A program made the position numbers and the translations under genes. Positions 56,927 through 64,000 of a DNA stretch of 64,000 nt are shown here, piece by piece (within the stretch, counting starts at the first letter, position 1; each line of letters starts with the position of its first letter). Origin of the DNA: JANMDU01 sp031418715 (GTDB taxonomy: Bacteria; Pseudomonadota; Gammaproteobacteria; Burkholderiales; Burkholderiaceae_C); the NCBI GenBank assembly GCA_031418715.1, contig JANOJL010000048.1:1-64000 (forward strand). The letters run 5' to 3'. The notes under the pieces were generated by a model. That model saw nothing but the letters and a program-made list of their open reading frames with translations, had not been told where the DNA came from and did no database searches.

Positions 56927-59170
56927 TCAGGGTAGATTTGGCAACTTACCCAAGCGGATCAACTGCGTCTCACCACTGGCTCCACCCTCCACACCATCGT
57001 TGTCGGTGATGAAAAACGCATTGCCACGAAGATCAATCGAGAAGCTTTCTACCTTGTCGAGCACATAGCCCTTCGGCTTTTGTAGATCAGGCACCAAATC
57101 ACGCAACAGTGTCTTTTTAACCACTGGAATATTCTTCTCACCCGGTCCGACTGGCTTGAGCCCTGCAACCGAGAACGTCTTCAGAGTTTTGATGCTTTGA
57201 TCACCAAATTGATTGTCGCGCTCGATCACCACAAAGGCATCTTTTCCTACTGCTGTGATTTCAGACAAACCGACCCAGACGCTCTCAGCCGTCACCTTCT
57301 CAAGCGGGTAATGCAGAACACCCCAAGTTTTAGCTGCAGGGCTATAGCTCAAAATTTTGCTCATCCCTGCGGGATCGTCTTTCCATTCACGTTGCACCGC
57401 AAGCCACACTATTTCATCAGCACCTTCGCCAGTAGTGGTCACGCCCTCCAAACCAAATCGCGTGGCTTGAATTGCCAGCTCGGGAGGCAAGGAAATTTCC
57501 TCTTGCACCTGCCCTTGCGCATTCACTCGAATCAACAAATTTGGCGTCGCCGTCGGTTTGCTGTCGGGGTTGCCTTCCGAGGCGATCCAGAATCCGCCAT
57601 CTGCGCGCTGCGAAATACCTTCGCCGTCGTAGCCAATCGGTTTGCCGTCTTTGGTCAAGGTGATCGCACTGGTGATCAAGGCGGGTTTGAATTTCGTATC
57701 GATCTGCAAAATACGCGTGGTGGCATAAACGCTGTCAGTCACAGCCCACAACAAACCCGCCGTCTTGCGATCTGCTGTTGTGCCTGAAATCGCACCCCAA
57801 GGAATCGGCGGACCTGCGCTTGAATCATTCGACATCAGCGTGGGATAGGCTGGCTCTGAAGCCGAGCGCTGATAAATCATCACGCTGGCGCGTGCTGCGC
57901 CATCGTTCTCAGAGGCCACCACCAGCAAATTACGCTTCGCAATGGCCAGCAATCCTTCTGGTCCGCTGCCGGCAGGCAAGGCTTGTATGTATTTCGGTGC
58001 TTTGCCGGGCCCATTGTCCAGCCATACAGTCACCAGCGATGAGCGCTCTGAAGCAACAAAAATCAGTTTGTCTTTGCCAAACTGGCCGACCTCCACGCTC
58101 TCTGGCTCATTGCCTTTGCTGCCTGATCTGTTTTCAGGATAGTGCCCGAGGCGCATCGCCTCATGGTCAAGAAAATTGCCACTGTCCCACTCCACTTGGC
58201 CGTTGATGTTGAAGATGGAAAAGCCGCGCGAGCCGCCTTGATAATCTCCTTCGTTGGCCGTGATGAAGCGGTTATCGTCCAACCAAGCCACGCCATCAGG
58301 TTCGCGAAGCACGGCATTTGCGGATTCGGTGGCAGAGATCACGCCATCTCGCTTGCGATCAATCTCTTTAAGATTCACACTGCCAGCCGAAAAATGCTTG
58401 ATCACTTGCCGCTTGGCCACATCAACCAACACCAAGTGGTTGTTTTCTTGGAGCGACAAAACAGCGATGCCTTTGCTGTTGATCTTAACCAATTCGGGTT
58501 CGGGATCTGTCGGCGCGATATCCGCTATGCCCGTCATGGACACGGGGTGAGCCAGCGTGCAATCGGGCATGCCATCGGCTGCCAGCGGCAGGATGGTGAG
58601 ATTGCCAGCAGGCAACTGCGGAATTTGTCCTTTATTAAGCTTCTCATCGCGCTCGTTTTCAATCGCGATGGCGATGTATTTGCCATTTGGGCTCATGGCG
58701 ATCGAGTCGGGTTGACCAAACAGATCGCATTTCAGCAGCTCCTTTTTGCTCGCAATGTCAATCACAGCCAAATGCCCAGTCGGTTGATAAAACTCTTTCA
58801 TTGAGTTGACCGCCACCATCAATTTCCCCTTGGCGATCAACACCGATGTCGGCTCACCCTCTACGGGGATAAAGCCAGCGGGTTTGGGCTCTGCTGGGTT
58901 GCTGATATCGATCAGACCAATGCCCATTTGCTCGCCATCTGTGTAGGCTAACATGCGGCCATCTTCATTGGTAGCAACAATTTCTGCGATGGATTTTTTA
59001 CTGACTTTGCGGTCTTTCGGTACGTTGCGATGCGCCTCAAAAGTGGCGATCCGTACAAAATAATCCCCTTGAGCGGTAGCTTCTGTCTTGCGCTGCTGTG
59101 CAAAAACCAAAGTTTGCGACAGCAACAGAGAAATCACACTGAGATGCACAACGAACGCGTTTTTTTTCAT
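56927..59170 (-). CDS. Exported esterase-like/phytase-like beta-propeller protein
   Basis: A 747-residue periplasmic protein. The start at 59170 gives a signal peptide (MKKNAFVVHLSVISLLLSQTLVFAQ); the frame opens to 59209. The N-terminal half is a choice-of-anchor/propeller-like region with GEPTSVLIAKGKLMVAVNS, GQPDSIAMSPNGKYIAIAIENERDE and WLDDNRFITANEGDYQGGSRG. The C-terminal half matches the esterase-like activity of phytase family: IGYDGEGISQRADGGFWIASEGNP, RFGLEGVTTTG and DLRGNAFFITDNDGVEGGASGET. A near-consensus Pho box lies 54 bp upstream, so induction by phosphate starvation is expected, and a role in phosphoester use is likely. It is convergent with queA (14 bp between stops). Confidence 0.88.
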   Translation of the reverse strand: MKKNAFVVHLSVISLLLSQTLVFAQQRKTEATAQGDYFVRIATFEAHRNVPKDRKVSKKSIAEIVATNEDGRMLAYTDGEQMGIGLIDISNPAEPKPAGFIPVEGEPTSVLIAKGKLMVAVNSMKEFYQPTGHLAVIDIASKKELLKCDLFGQPDSIAMSPNGKYIAIAIENERDEKLNKGQIPQLPAGNLTILPLAADGMPDCTLAHPVSMTGIADIAPTDPEPELVKINSKGIAVLSLQENNHLVLVDVAKRQVIKHFSAGSVNLKEIDRKRDGVISATESANAVLREPDGVAWLDDNRFITANEGDYQGGSRGFSIFNINGQVEWDSGNFLDHEAMRLGHYPENRSGSKGNEPESVEVGQFGKDKLIFVASERSSLVTVWLDNGPGKAPKYIQALPAGSGPEGLLAIAKRNLLVVASENDGAARASVMIYQRSASEPAYPTLMSNDSSAGPPIPWGAISGTTADRKTAGLLWAVTDSVYATTRILQIDTKFKPALITSAITLTKDGKPIGYDGEGISQRADGGFWIASEGNPDSKPTATPNLLIRVNAQGQVQEEISLPPELAIQATRFGLEGVTTTGEGADEIVWLAVQREWKDDPAGMSKILSYSPAAKTWGVLHYPLEKVTAESVWVGLSEITAVGKDAFVVIERDNQFGDQSIKTLKTFSVAGLKPVGPGEKNIPVVKKTLLRDLVPDLQKPKGYVLDKVESFSIDLRGNAFFITDNDGVEGGASGETQLIRLGKLPNLP

Positions 59171-59223
59171 GATGAAGAAATATGTCAGATTGAATTTCAA
59201 AGAATCCAATTGTTAAGAACTTT

Positions 59224-59242
59224 TGTGACATTTTCGTGACAG
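59224..59242 (-). promoter_or_regulatory. Pho box (PhoB binding site) for the phytase-like gene
   Basis: On the minus strand CTGTCACGAAAATGTCACA: two 7-mers CTGTCAC and ATGTCAC with a 4-bp A-rich spacer, against the PHO-box consensus CTGTCAT-N4-CTGTCAY. It lies 54 bp upstream of the start codon at 59170, a usual place for PhoB activation. Confidence 0.75.
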
Positions 59243-59261
59243 TCATTTTTGAAAAATGAAC

Positions 59262-59475
59262 CCATCATCGCCATGACCGCCGAGCGCAGCGGCGAGTTTG
59301 GTGCCAGCGCGCGGTAGTAACGATATCGGTGGGTGCGGGGCGGCGGTATCAACTCCAGACAGGCGAGGCAGCGCAGATTCCATCCCGATGTGATCCAAGA
59401 TTTGCTGGATCTCTAGGCTGCGGGCGATGCGGTCGATTAGCTCCAGTGGGGTGAGCGTAATCTCGTCATATCCAC
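59262..59475 (-). pseudogene. Scrambled remnant of a Y2/IS91-like transposase C-terminus
   Basis: The minus strand has three fragments of a typical IS91-group transposase. DEITLTPLELIDRIAR lies at about 59420-59474; IQQILDHIGMESALPRLSG at about 59350-59412; and, in another frame, PPPRTHRYRYYRALAPNS and LRSAVMAM at about 59266-59348. In intact relatives the PPPRTHRHRYFGVLAPNSPLR block follows TPLELIDRIA directly and the ILDHIG block comes last, so the pieces are also rearranged. No transposase function can remain. It lies upstream of the AbrB-PIN-SIR2 genes. Confidence 0.65.
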
Positions 59476-59506
59476 AAGAAAGTCGTTCAACGATACAATG
59501 ATCGAT

Positions 59507-59713
59507 ATGACTAGCGTTACCCTATCCTCCAAATATCAAATTGTTGTGCCACTAGGTGTGCGCGAGCCTCTTGGCTTGAAGCCGGGGGCGCAACTGTCGG
59601 TGTTTCGCGTGGGGCGCATGATTCAAGTCGTACCTGTACCCACGCTAAGTCAGCTACAAGCCCAGCTCAAAGGCTGCGGCTCTGACTTGCCCCAAGAGCA
59701 AGATCGCTTCTGA
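59507..59713 (+). CDS. AbrB-family antitoxin, first gene of the PIN-SIR2 operon
   Basis: A 68-residue protein with the AbrB swapped-hairpin motif VTLSSKYQIVVPLGVREPLGLKPG, then a basic-hydrophobic segment (QLSVFRVGRMIQVVPV) and a short toxin-binding tail. I chose the ATG at 59507; one at 59498 adds three residues. Neither has a clear ribosome site. Its stop overlaps the next start by one base (TGATG). It is expected to repress its own promoter and neutralise the PIN protein. Confidence 0.83.
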   Translation: MTSVTLSSKYQIVVPLGVREPLGLKPGAQLSVFRVGRMIQVVPVPTLSQLQAQLKGCGSDLPQEQDRF

Positions 59714-60114
59714 TGGCTGGCAAAAAAGCTGTCGCCACATCTAGCATGGTGGCGCTGGATTCTTCCTGTTGGCTTGAAGTGTTTGATGGGCATGCTCGTG
59801 GCAAAGTCTTTGAGGCGCAGGTCGCGCAGGTGCAAAATTTGCTCGTGCCCGTGATCACCATTTACGAAGTGTATAAATACCTGCGCCGCACCCAAGGCGA
59901 AGAGCTAGCAGCGCAGGCGGCCACCTACATGCAGCAAGGCCAAGTGATTGATCTGGACTTGAGTATTGCGCTGGATGCTGCGAGCAATGGCCTGCCCATG
60001 GCTGATAGCCTGATCTACGCCACCGCGCAATTACACCGAGCTGAACTCTGGACGCAAGATGCGCACTTTGAAGGCATGCCAAACGTAAAATACTTCCCAA
60101 AGGTGCTTGACTGA
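59713..60114 (+). CDS. PIN-domain ribonuclease (VapC-type toxin) linked to a SIR2 gene
   Basis: A 133-residue PIN protein with all four active-site acids: VALDSSCWLEVF (D), TIYEVYKYLR (E), GLPMADSLIYATA (D) and WTQDAHFEGMPNVKYFP (D). It begins at the ATG that overlaps the antitoxin stop by one base and ends with a TGA that overlaps the start of the SIR2-like gene by one base, so all three are translationally coupled. Like other VapC homologues it is predicted to be an RNase held inactive by the AbrB partner. Confidence 0.87.
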   Translation: MAGKKAVATSSMVALDSSCWLEVFDGHARGKVFEAQVAQVQNLLVPVITIYEVYKYLRRTQGEELAAQAATYMQQGQVIDLDLSIALDAASNGLPMADSLIYATAQLHRAELWTQDAHFEGMPNVKYFPKVLD

Positions 60115-61028
60115 TGAGTGGTTTCACAGCATTGATCTTGGGCGCTGGCGCTAGCCTCAACTACGGGCTTCCGTTGGGCAGCGGATTGGTTGAAAAGATT
60201 TGCCAATTGCTGCCGTCCGCCGATTCAAGCTACATGGGCGATGAGGCAAACTCCCTGCACAAATTTCTAGCCAGCGATCGAGAATCAGTGTTGGCTTGGT
60301 CAAAAGTCAGCAAAAAAGAACTCTCCTACTCGTTAATCGAATTTCAGCAACGTCTCATTGAGTCCGCACCAAAAAGTATTGATGATGTTAGACAAAAGAA
60401 AATCAAAATCATCAGCTTCAACTACGACAGATCTCTAGAATATTTTTTAGGCCGAAGTATTGCTGCAACTTATCTTGCGAAAGCAGGAACATTGCTTGAT
60501 CCAGCAGCGGTCAATAAATGGGCGAGTACTGGATTCAAGGAGGTTGAATCCAGCTTTGACATCACTCATCCCTATGGAACTCTGGGTTCACTTACAGCTA
60601 TTGAATATGGCTCTCAAAATAACTTTCGATATCACGGCGCAGCAATGGCTGATGGAATTCGGGTGATTGGTGAGGAACGCAATGGTCAAGACAGTTTCAA
60701 GAAAGCAAGAGACTGGATCGCCTCTGCACAAAGAGTGGTGTGCTTAGGTTTTAGCTTCGATCAAACAAACATGGCACGACTCGGCCTCGATTCGGGACTA
60801 TCACCCAGCTACATGAGTGAAGCTGGCCATGTGATCCGTGAAGCTTCGCCTATGACTTATGGTTTCGCAAAAGCAGAGCGAATCCGTTTGGTGGACCGCT
60901 ACTTCAAAGAATTTAAATGGGATACACACTTGGTATCCGAAGGAACTACCTTACCGATATCGCCACCTCCATATGCTCCGCCCATCACGGGCTATCTTCG
61001 ACACTTCGGCTGCTTAACTTACATTTGA
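60114..61028 (+). CDS. SIR2-like domain protein, possible NAD-consuming effector
   Basis: A 304-residue protein with FTALILGAGASLNYGLPLGSGL (Rossmann GAGAS motif, residues 4-25), IISFNYDRSLEYFL (99-112) and SFDITHPYGTLGS (148-159). N103 and H152 line up in order with the Asn/His pair used for NAD hydrolysis in SIR2 defence effectors such as ThsA. VVCLGFSFDQTNMARLGL closes the fold. The part between residues 45 and 95 is shorter than I expect for the family, so an internal deletion is possible. The last 30 residues (SEGTTLPISPPPYAPPITGY) look unstructured and end 5 bp before tgt. Coupled by one base to the PIN gene. A defensive or toxin-like role is inferred. Confidence 0.75.
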   Translation: MSGFTALILGAGASLNYGLPLGSGLVEKICQLLPSADSSYMGDEANSLHKFLASDRESVLAWSKVSKKELSYSLIEFQQRLIESAPKSIDDVRQKKIKIISFNYDRSLEYFLGRSIAATYLAKAGTLLDPAAVNKWASTGFKEVESSFDITHPYGTLGSLTAIEYGSQNNFRYHGAAMADGIRVIGEERNGQDSFKKARDWIASAQRVVCLGFSFDQTNMARLGLDSGLSPSYMSEAGHVIREASPMTYGFAKAERIRLVDRYFKEFKWDTHLVSEGTTLPISPPPYAPPITGYLRHFGCLTYI

Positions 61029-61033
61029 TTCGT

Positions 61034-62200
61034 ATGCTCGATTTCAAACTTCTCAAAACTGACGATTCATCCCACGCCCGCCGGGGCACGCTCACCCTCA
61101 ATCATGGCGTGGTGCAGACCCCCATCTTCATGCCCGTGGGGACGTATGGCACGGTGAAGGGCGTGATGCCGCGCAGCTTGCATGAGATGGGTGCGCAAAT
61201 TATTTTGGGCAACACCTTTCACTTGTGGATGCGCCCTGGGCAAGATGTGATGAAGCAGTTTGGCGGGCTGCATCAGTTTGAAGGCTGGAACAAACCGATC
61301 TTGACGGACAGTGGTGGTTTCCAAGTGTGGAGCTTGGGCGAGATGCGCAAGATCAGCGAGGAAGGTGTGCGCTTTGCCTCGCCTGTGAACGGGGACAAGC
61401 TCTTTCTCACGCCCGAAGTGAGTATGCAGATTCAAACTGTGCTCAATTCCGACATCGTGATGCAGTTTGACGAATGCACGCCTTACGACGTGAAGGGGCA
61501 CATCACCACCGAGGCCGAGGCTCGCATCTCGATGGAGCTATCCCTGCGCTGGGCTCGGCGCTGCCAAACTGAGTTTGCAAAGCTAGAGAACCCCAACGCA
61601 CTCTTTGGCATTGTGCAAGGCGGCATGTTTGAAAACCTGCGCCAAGAGTCTCTCGACCACCTTGTTGATATGAACTTCCCCGGCTATGCAGTAGGCGGTG
61701 TGAGTGTGGGCGAACCCAAAGACGAGATGCTGCGCATCATGGCGCACACGCCGCATCGCCTGCCCGCCAACAAGCCGCGCTATCTCATGGGCGTGGGCAC
61801 GCCGGAAGATTTGATTGATGGTGTGGCCACTGGCGTGGATATGTTTGACTGCGTGATGCCTACCCGCAATGCACGCAACGGCCATCTCTTTACCCGCTTT
61901 GGTGACGTGAAAATTCGCAACGCAAAGCACAAAACCAGCCACGATCCAATTGACCCTACTTGCACTTGCTATGCCTGCAAAGGCTCACCAGATGCGCAAG
62001 GTAACGTAAGCGGCGGCTTCTCCCGCGCCTACTTGCATCACCTAGACCGCTGCGGCGAAATGCTCGGCCCCATGCTCGCCACGATTCACAATTTGCACTA
62101 CTACCTAAACCTCATGCGCGAGGTACGAGAAGCTTTGGATGTAGGGCAATTTAGCGCGTTTAGGAAAAAATTTAAGGAAGATCGAATGCGTGGTGTGTAA
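61034..62200 (+). CDS. tgt: Queuine tRNA-ribosyltransferase (tRNA-guanine transglycosylase)
   Basis: Exchanges guanine-34 for preQ1 in tRNAs with GUN anticodons. The start at 61034 (MLDFKLLKTDDSSHARRG) matches the family; the frame opens to 60917 but overlaps the SIR2-like gene. PILTDSGGFQVWSLGE contains the catalytic aspartate, VMQFDECTPYDV follows, and DCVMPTRNARNGHLFT bears the nucleophile region. CTCYACKG, with a histidine further on, is the zinc site. 388 residues, normal. queA, the next enzyme in the pathway, lies 4 kb upstream on the same strand, separated by the accessory genes at 56927-61028. Confidence 0.95.
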   Translation: MLDFKLLKTDDSSHARRGTLTLNHGVVQTPIFMPVGTYGTVKGVMPRSLHEMGAQIILGNTFHLWMRPGQDVMKQFGGLHQFEGWNKPILTDSGGFQVWSLGEMRKISEEGVRFASPVNGDKLFLTPEVSMQIQTVLNSDIVMQFDECTPYDVKGHITTEAEARISMELSLRWARRCQTEFAKLENPNALFGIVQGGMFENLRQESLDHLVDMNFPGYAVGGVSVGEPKDEMLRIMAHTPHRLPANKPRYLMGVGTPEDLIDGVATGVDMFDCVMPTRNARNGHLFTRFGDVKIRNAKHKTSHDPIDPTCTCYACKGSPDAQGNVSGGFSRAYLHHLDRCGEMLGPMLATIHNLHYYLNLMREVREALDVGQFSAFRKKFKEDRMRGV

Positions 62201-62471
62201 CTTAAACAGGCCTGTAATTGCCACATCACGCACGATTGCGTTTAAAACTCCGCAAGGGACTGCATTTCAATCACGATGAGGTAGGTGCTCGATGCGCCAG
62301 CAACAAGTGTTGTTGTGGCATTGCGCGTTAGCAAAATACGACATGCATCCGATGTACATGAGCTCCTAGGCCTATTTAAAGTTTGCGCAAGACACATTTG
62401 TGCGTGAAAAAGCGCTGGTTGAAAAGCTCGGGCTACTGAAGTCATAGGTTTTTACGCTGGACTGGAACCCA
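62201..62471. other. Intergenic gap of 271 bp between tgt and the LysR gene
   Basis: No complete gene is seen. A short plus-strand run around 62388-62447 reads FAQDTFVREKALVEKLGLLKS then a stop, with no start or upstream continuation in frame, and may be the 3' scrap of a lost gene. No terminator with a T-run is visible after tgt. Confidence 0.4.
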
Positions 62472-63425
62472 TCAGACTTTTAAGGGCGTAGTGCTGCGCA
62501 GCTCGCCAGTCGACGTAATTCGCTTAGAGATAGCGATGATGGCCGCCGCAGCGGACTTTGCCGGTGCAGTGGGCGGCGAGCCAGACCGCGTGTACATACC
62601 GAGCTGAATCGGTATCAACGGCTGGGCCAGCACCACTTCGACCAGTTGTCCCGACCGCATGCACGACCGGAGCAGCTCTGGTGGCAGCACGCCCACCATG
62701 TCGGTGGAAGCAATCAGATCAAGCGCCACAAAATAAGAACCGCAGTGCACTGCAGGAAGTGGCACGGGCAGGCCGCTGGCAATGAATGACCTGCTCACAA
62801 TGTCGTCAGAGCTGTCGTGCGCCGTCATATAAAGCCAAGATGCTCCAGCAATATCGTGCAGACTGCATCCGCCTTTCTTACCCGACTTGACAAGTAAGGG
62901 GTGGCCGGGGCGCACGGCGACACGCATTTGAATTTCAGCCAGCGGCCGGTAGTCCAGCCCAGCGTCTAGGTGAATGCGGGTGCGCTGGGTAACTGCCAAA
63001 TCCATCACTTCATCGCGCACCAAGGATAGCAAGGCACTGGGTGTGGTTTCCAATATTCGGATGCGTGTCTTGGGGTGCAATCGCTGCAGCGCGATGGCAA
63101 GCTCTGGCAGCAACAGGCTTGCGCCCACAGGCGAGACGCCCAGCGCCAGCAGCCGCGTACTGTCACCCACCGTATTTTTGGCTTCTTCAGCGGCCTTGCG
63201 CAGCTCGGCCTCTGCCACCCGCGCACGCGATAAAAAAGCACTGCCTGCGGCGGTGGGCGTGACACCGCGGCCACTGCGGTCCATCAACTGCACGCCAAGC
63301 TCTTCTTCAAGCTGCTGCAGGGCACGGGTTAACGCAGGTTGCGACATGTCGAGCAGGCGCGCGGCCCCGCGAATGCTGCCAGCGTCCACAACGGCAATGA
63401 ATTGTTCAATAGCTTGAAGGCGCAT
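62472..63425 (-). CDS. LysR-type transcriptional regulator
   Basis: A 317-residue regulator. The N-terminal winged helix-turn-helix is standard: MRLQAIEQFIAVVDAGSIRG, AARLLDMSQPALTRALQQLE and EELGVQLMDRSGRGVTPTAAG. The rest is a periplasmic-binding-protein-like effector domain (about 90-300), with LLALGVSPVGASLLLPELAI and AVRPGHPLLVKSGKKGG. It is divergent from the Bug-type receptor gene with 122 bp between starts, the classic layout for a LysR regulator controlling its neighbour and itself. The ligand is unknown. Confidence 0.92.
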   Translation of the reverse strand: MRLQAIEQFIAVVDAGSIRGAARLLDMSQPALTRALQQLEEELGVQLMDRSGRGVTPTAAGSAFLSRARVAEAELRKAAEEAKNTVGDSTRLLALGVSPVGASLLLPELAIALQRLHPKTRIRILETTPSALLSLVRDEVMDLAVTQRTRIHLDAGLDYRPLAEIQMRVAVRPGHPLLVKSGKKGGCSLHDIAGASWLYMTAHDSSDDIVSRSFIASGLPVPLPAVHCGSYFVALDLIASTDMVGVLPPELLRSCMRSGQLVEVVLAQPLIPIQLGMYTRSGSPPTAPAKSAAAAIIAISKRITSTGELRSTTPLKV

Positions 63426-63547
63426 TAGGGCTCCCTGCGTGATGCACAGCCCACATCAGGCTGCTGCATCGCGCATCTTCACATAAGTGGGCGCTTTCTG
63501 CCAGTATCCAACCCATCAATACCACCCCCTTGAGTAAGGAGAATTTC

Positions 63548-64000
63548 ATGACCACCACCATCCCCACCTCCTCTTCCCGCCGTTTGGTGCTGCGCTACGG
63601 CTGCGCGGCAAGCGCGTCGCTATTTGGGCTGGCTGCCAGCCGGCTTGTTTATGCGCAGCCGTCCATCGGTTCTGCCATTCAACAATTGCGCATCTTGTGC
63701 TCTGGCCCGGCTGGCAGTATTCCAGATATTGTGGCCAGGCGTGTGGCCGAGCAATTGACACGCCAGTATCCGCAGGGTGCAATAGTTGACAACCGTCCCG
63801 GGGCCGCAGGTCAAATTGCCGTGAACGCATTGAAAGCGTCAGCCCCAGACGGTGCAACGGTTTTGCTGGCCCAAGGCGCCGTCGCCACTGTTTATCCCTA
63901 CCTGTATGAAAAGCTGGCATACGACCCGATCATTGATTTGCAGCCGGTGTCGATGGCCGGTGAGATGACGTTGGCGCTGGCCGTCGGGCCGGCTGTTCCG
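63548..64000 (+). CDS. Bug/TctC-type solute-binding protein, 5' part only
   Basis: 151 codons are visible before the right edge. A twin-arginine-like start (SSSRRLVLRYGCAASASLFG) leads to a signal peptide ending near VYAQ. Then comes LRILCSGPAGSIPDIVARRVAEQLTR, a TctC/Bug family signature, VDNRPGAAGQIAVNALKAS and DGATVLLAQGAVATVYPYLYEKLAYDP. These periplasmic receptors bind carboxylates; most are orphans in Burkholderiales. AAGGAG lies 6 nt before the ATG. It is divergent from the LysR regulator. Confidence 0.92.
   Translation, partial: MTTTIPTSSSRRLVLRYGCAASASLFGLAASRLVYAQPSIGSAIQQLRILCSGPAGSIPDIVARRVAEQLTRQYPQGAIVDNRPGAAGQIAVNALKASAPDGATVLLAQGAVATVYPYLYEKLAYDPIIDLQPVSMAGEMTLALAVGPAVP

Noticed and set aside
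60917..61033. Longer N-terminus for tgt
   Set aside because: Family members begin at the MLDFKLL region, and the extension overlaps the SIR2-like gene.

Overview
The window is a Burkholderiales chromosome segment, most likely from a member or close relative of the Comamonadaceae. The evidence is the pilMNOPQ-aroK order, a TRAP operon carrying aro genes, a Bug-type (TctC) receptor beside a LysR regulator, and Comamonadaceae-like short dispersed repeats. It contains no rRNA, no recognisable tRNA and no CRISPR array.

Positions 1-26145 (minus strand) form a type I secretion locus. In transcription order: an HlyB-type ABC transporter (26145-23944), a GNAT acetyltransferase overlapping it by 4 nt, a DDE transposase overlapping that by 11 nt, a 330-residue-class exported protein, a 1436-residue RTX-family protein (called RTX1 here), a 141-residue cytoplasmic protein, a second RTX-family gene broken by a one-base frameshift (RTX2), a 198-residue exported protein, a 3655-residue full-length RTX protein (RTX3), and the start of an HlyD-type membrane fusion protein that runs off the left edge. 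The three RTX-family genes share a nearly identical internal module of about 1.7 kb but have different N-terminal domains. Only RTX3 has calcium-binding nonapeptide repeats and a C-terminal secretion region. Each RTX gene is preceded by a small unrelated gene. The whole looks like a cassette array of effector-like N-terminal modules with candidate partner proteins, and it is the strongest novelty in the window.

Positions 26524-35829 are mostly housekeeping: corC, a GNAT protein, the lytic transglycosylase slt divergent from a 5-formyltetrahydrofolate cyclo-ligase, and a dctQ-dctM-dctP-aroQ-shikimate dehydrogenase operon that suggests uptake and use of quinate or shikimate. Positions 36037-43480 hold pilMNOPQ (type IV pilus alignment complex and secretin), a large Ig-like lipoprotein and aroK, all on the minus strand. 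Divergent from pilM is mrcA, followed by cyaY, lptM and lysA. Then come a delta-9-type desaturase, a lipoprotein hydrolase, a DUF3617 protein, pdxA and recG, a VapBC-type pair, queA, and a phytase-like exported protein behind a near-consensus Pho box.

Positions 59262-61028 are an accessory spot: a scrambled transposase remnant, then an AbrB antitoxin, a PIN toxin and a SIR2-like protein joined by one-base stop/start overlaps. Then follow tgt, a LysR regulator and a truncated Bug-type receptor at the right edge.

A 29-bp dispersed repeat occurs at least twelve times. Several copies lie in frame inside or at the ends of genes (5-FCL, recG, queA, RTX genes), so it appears to act as a mobile or recombinogenic element in this genome.
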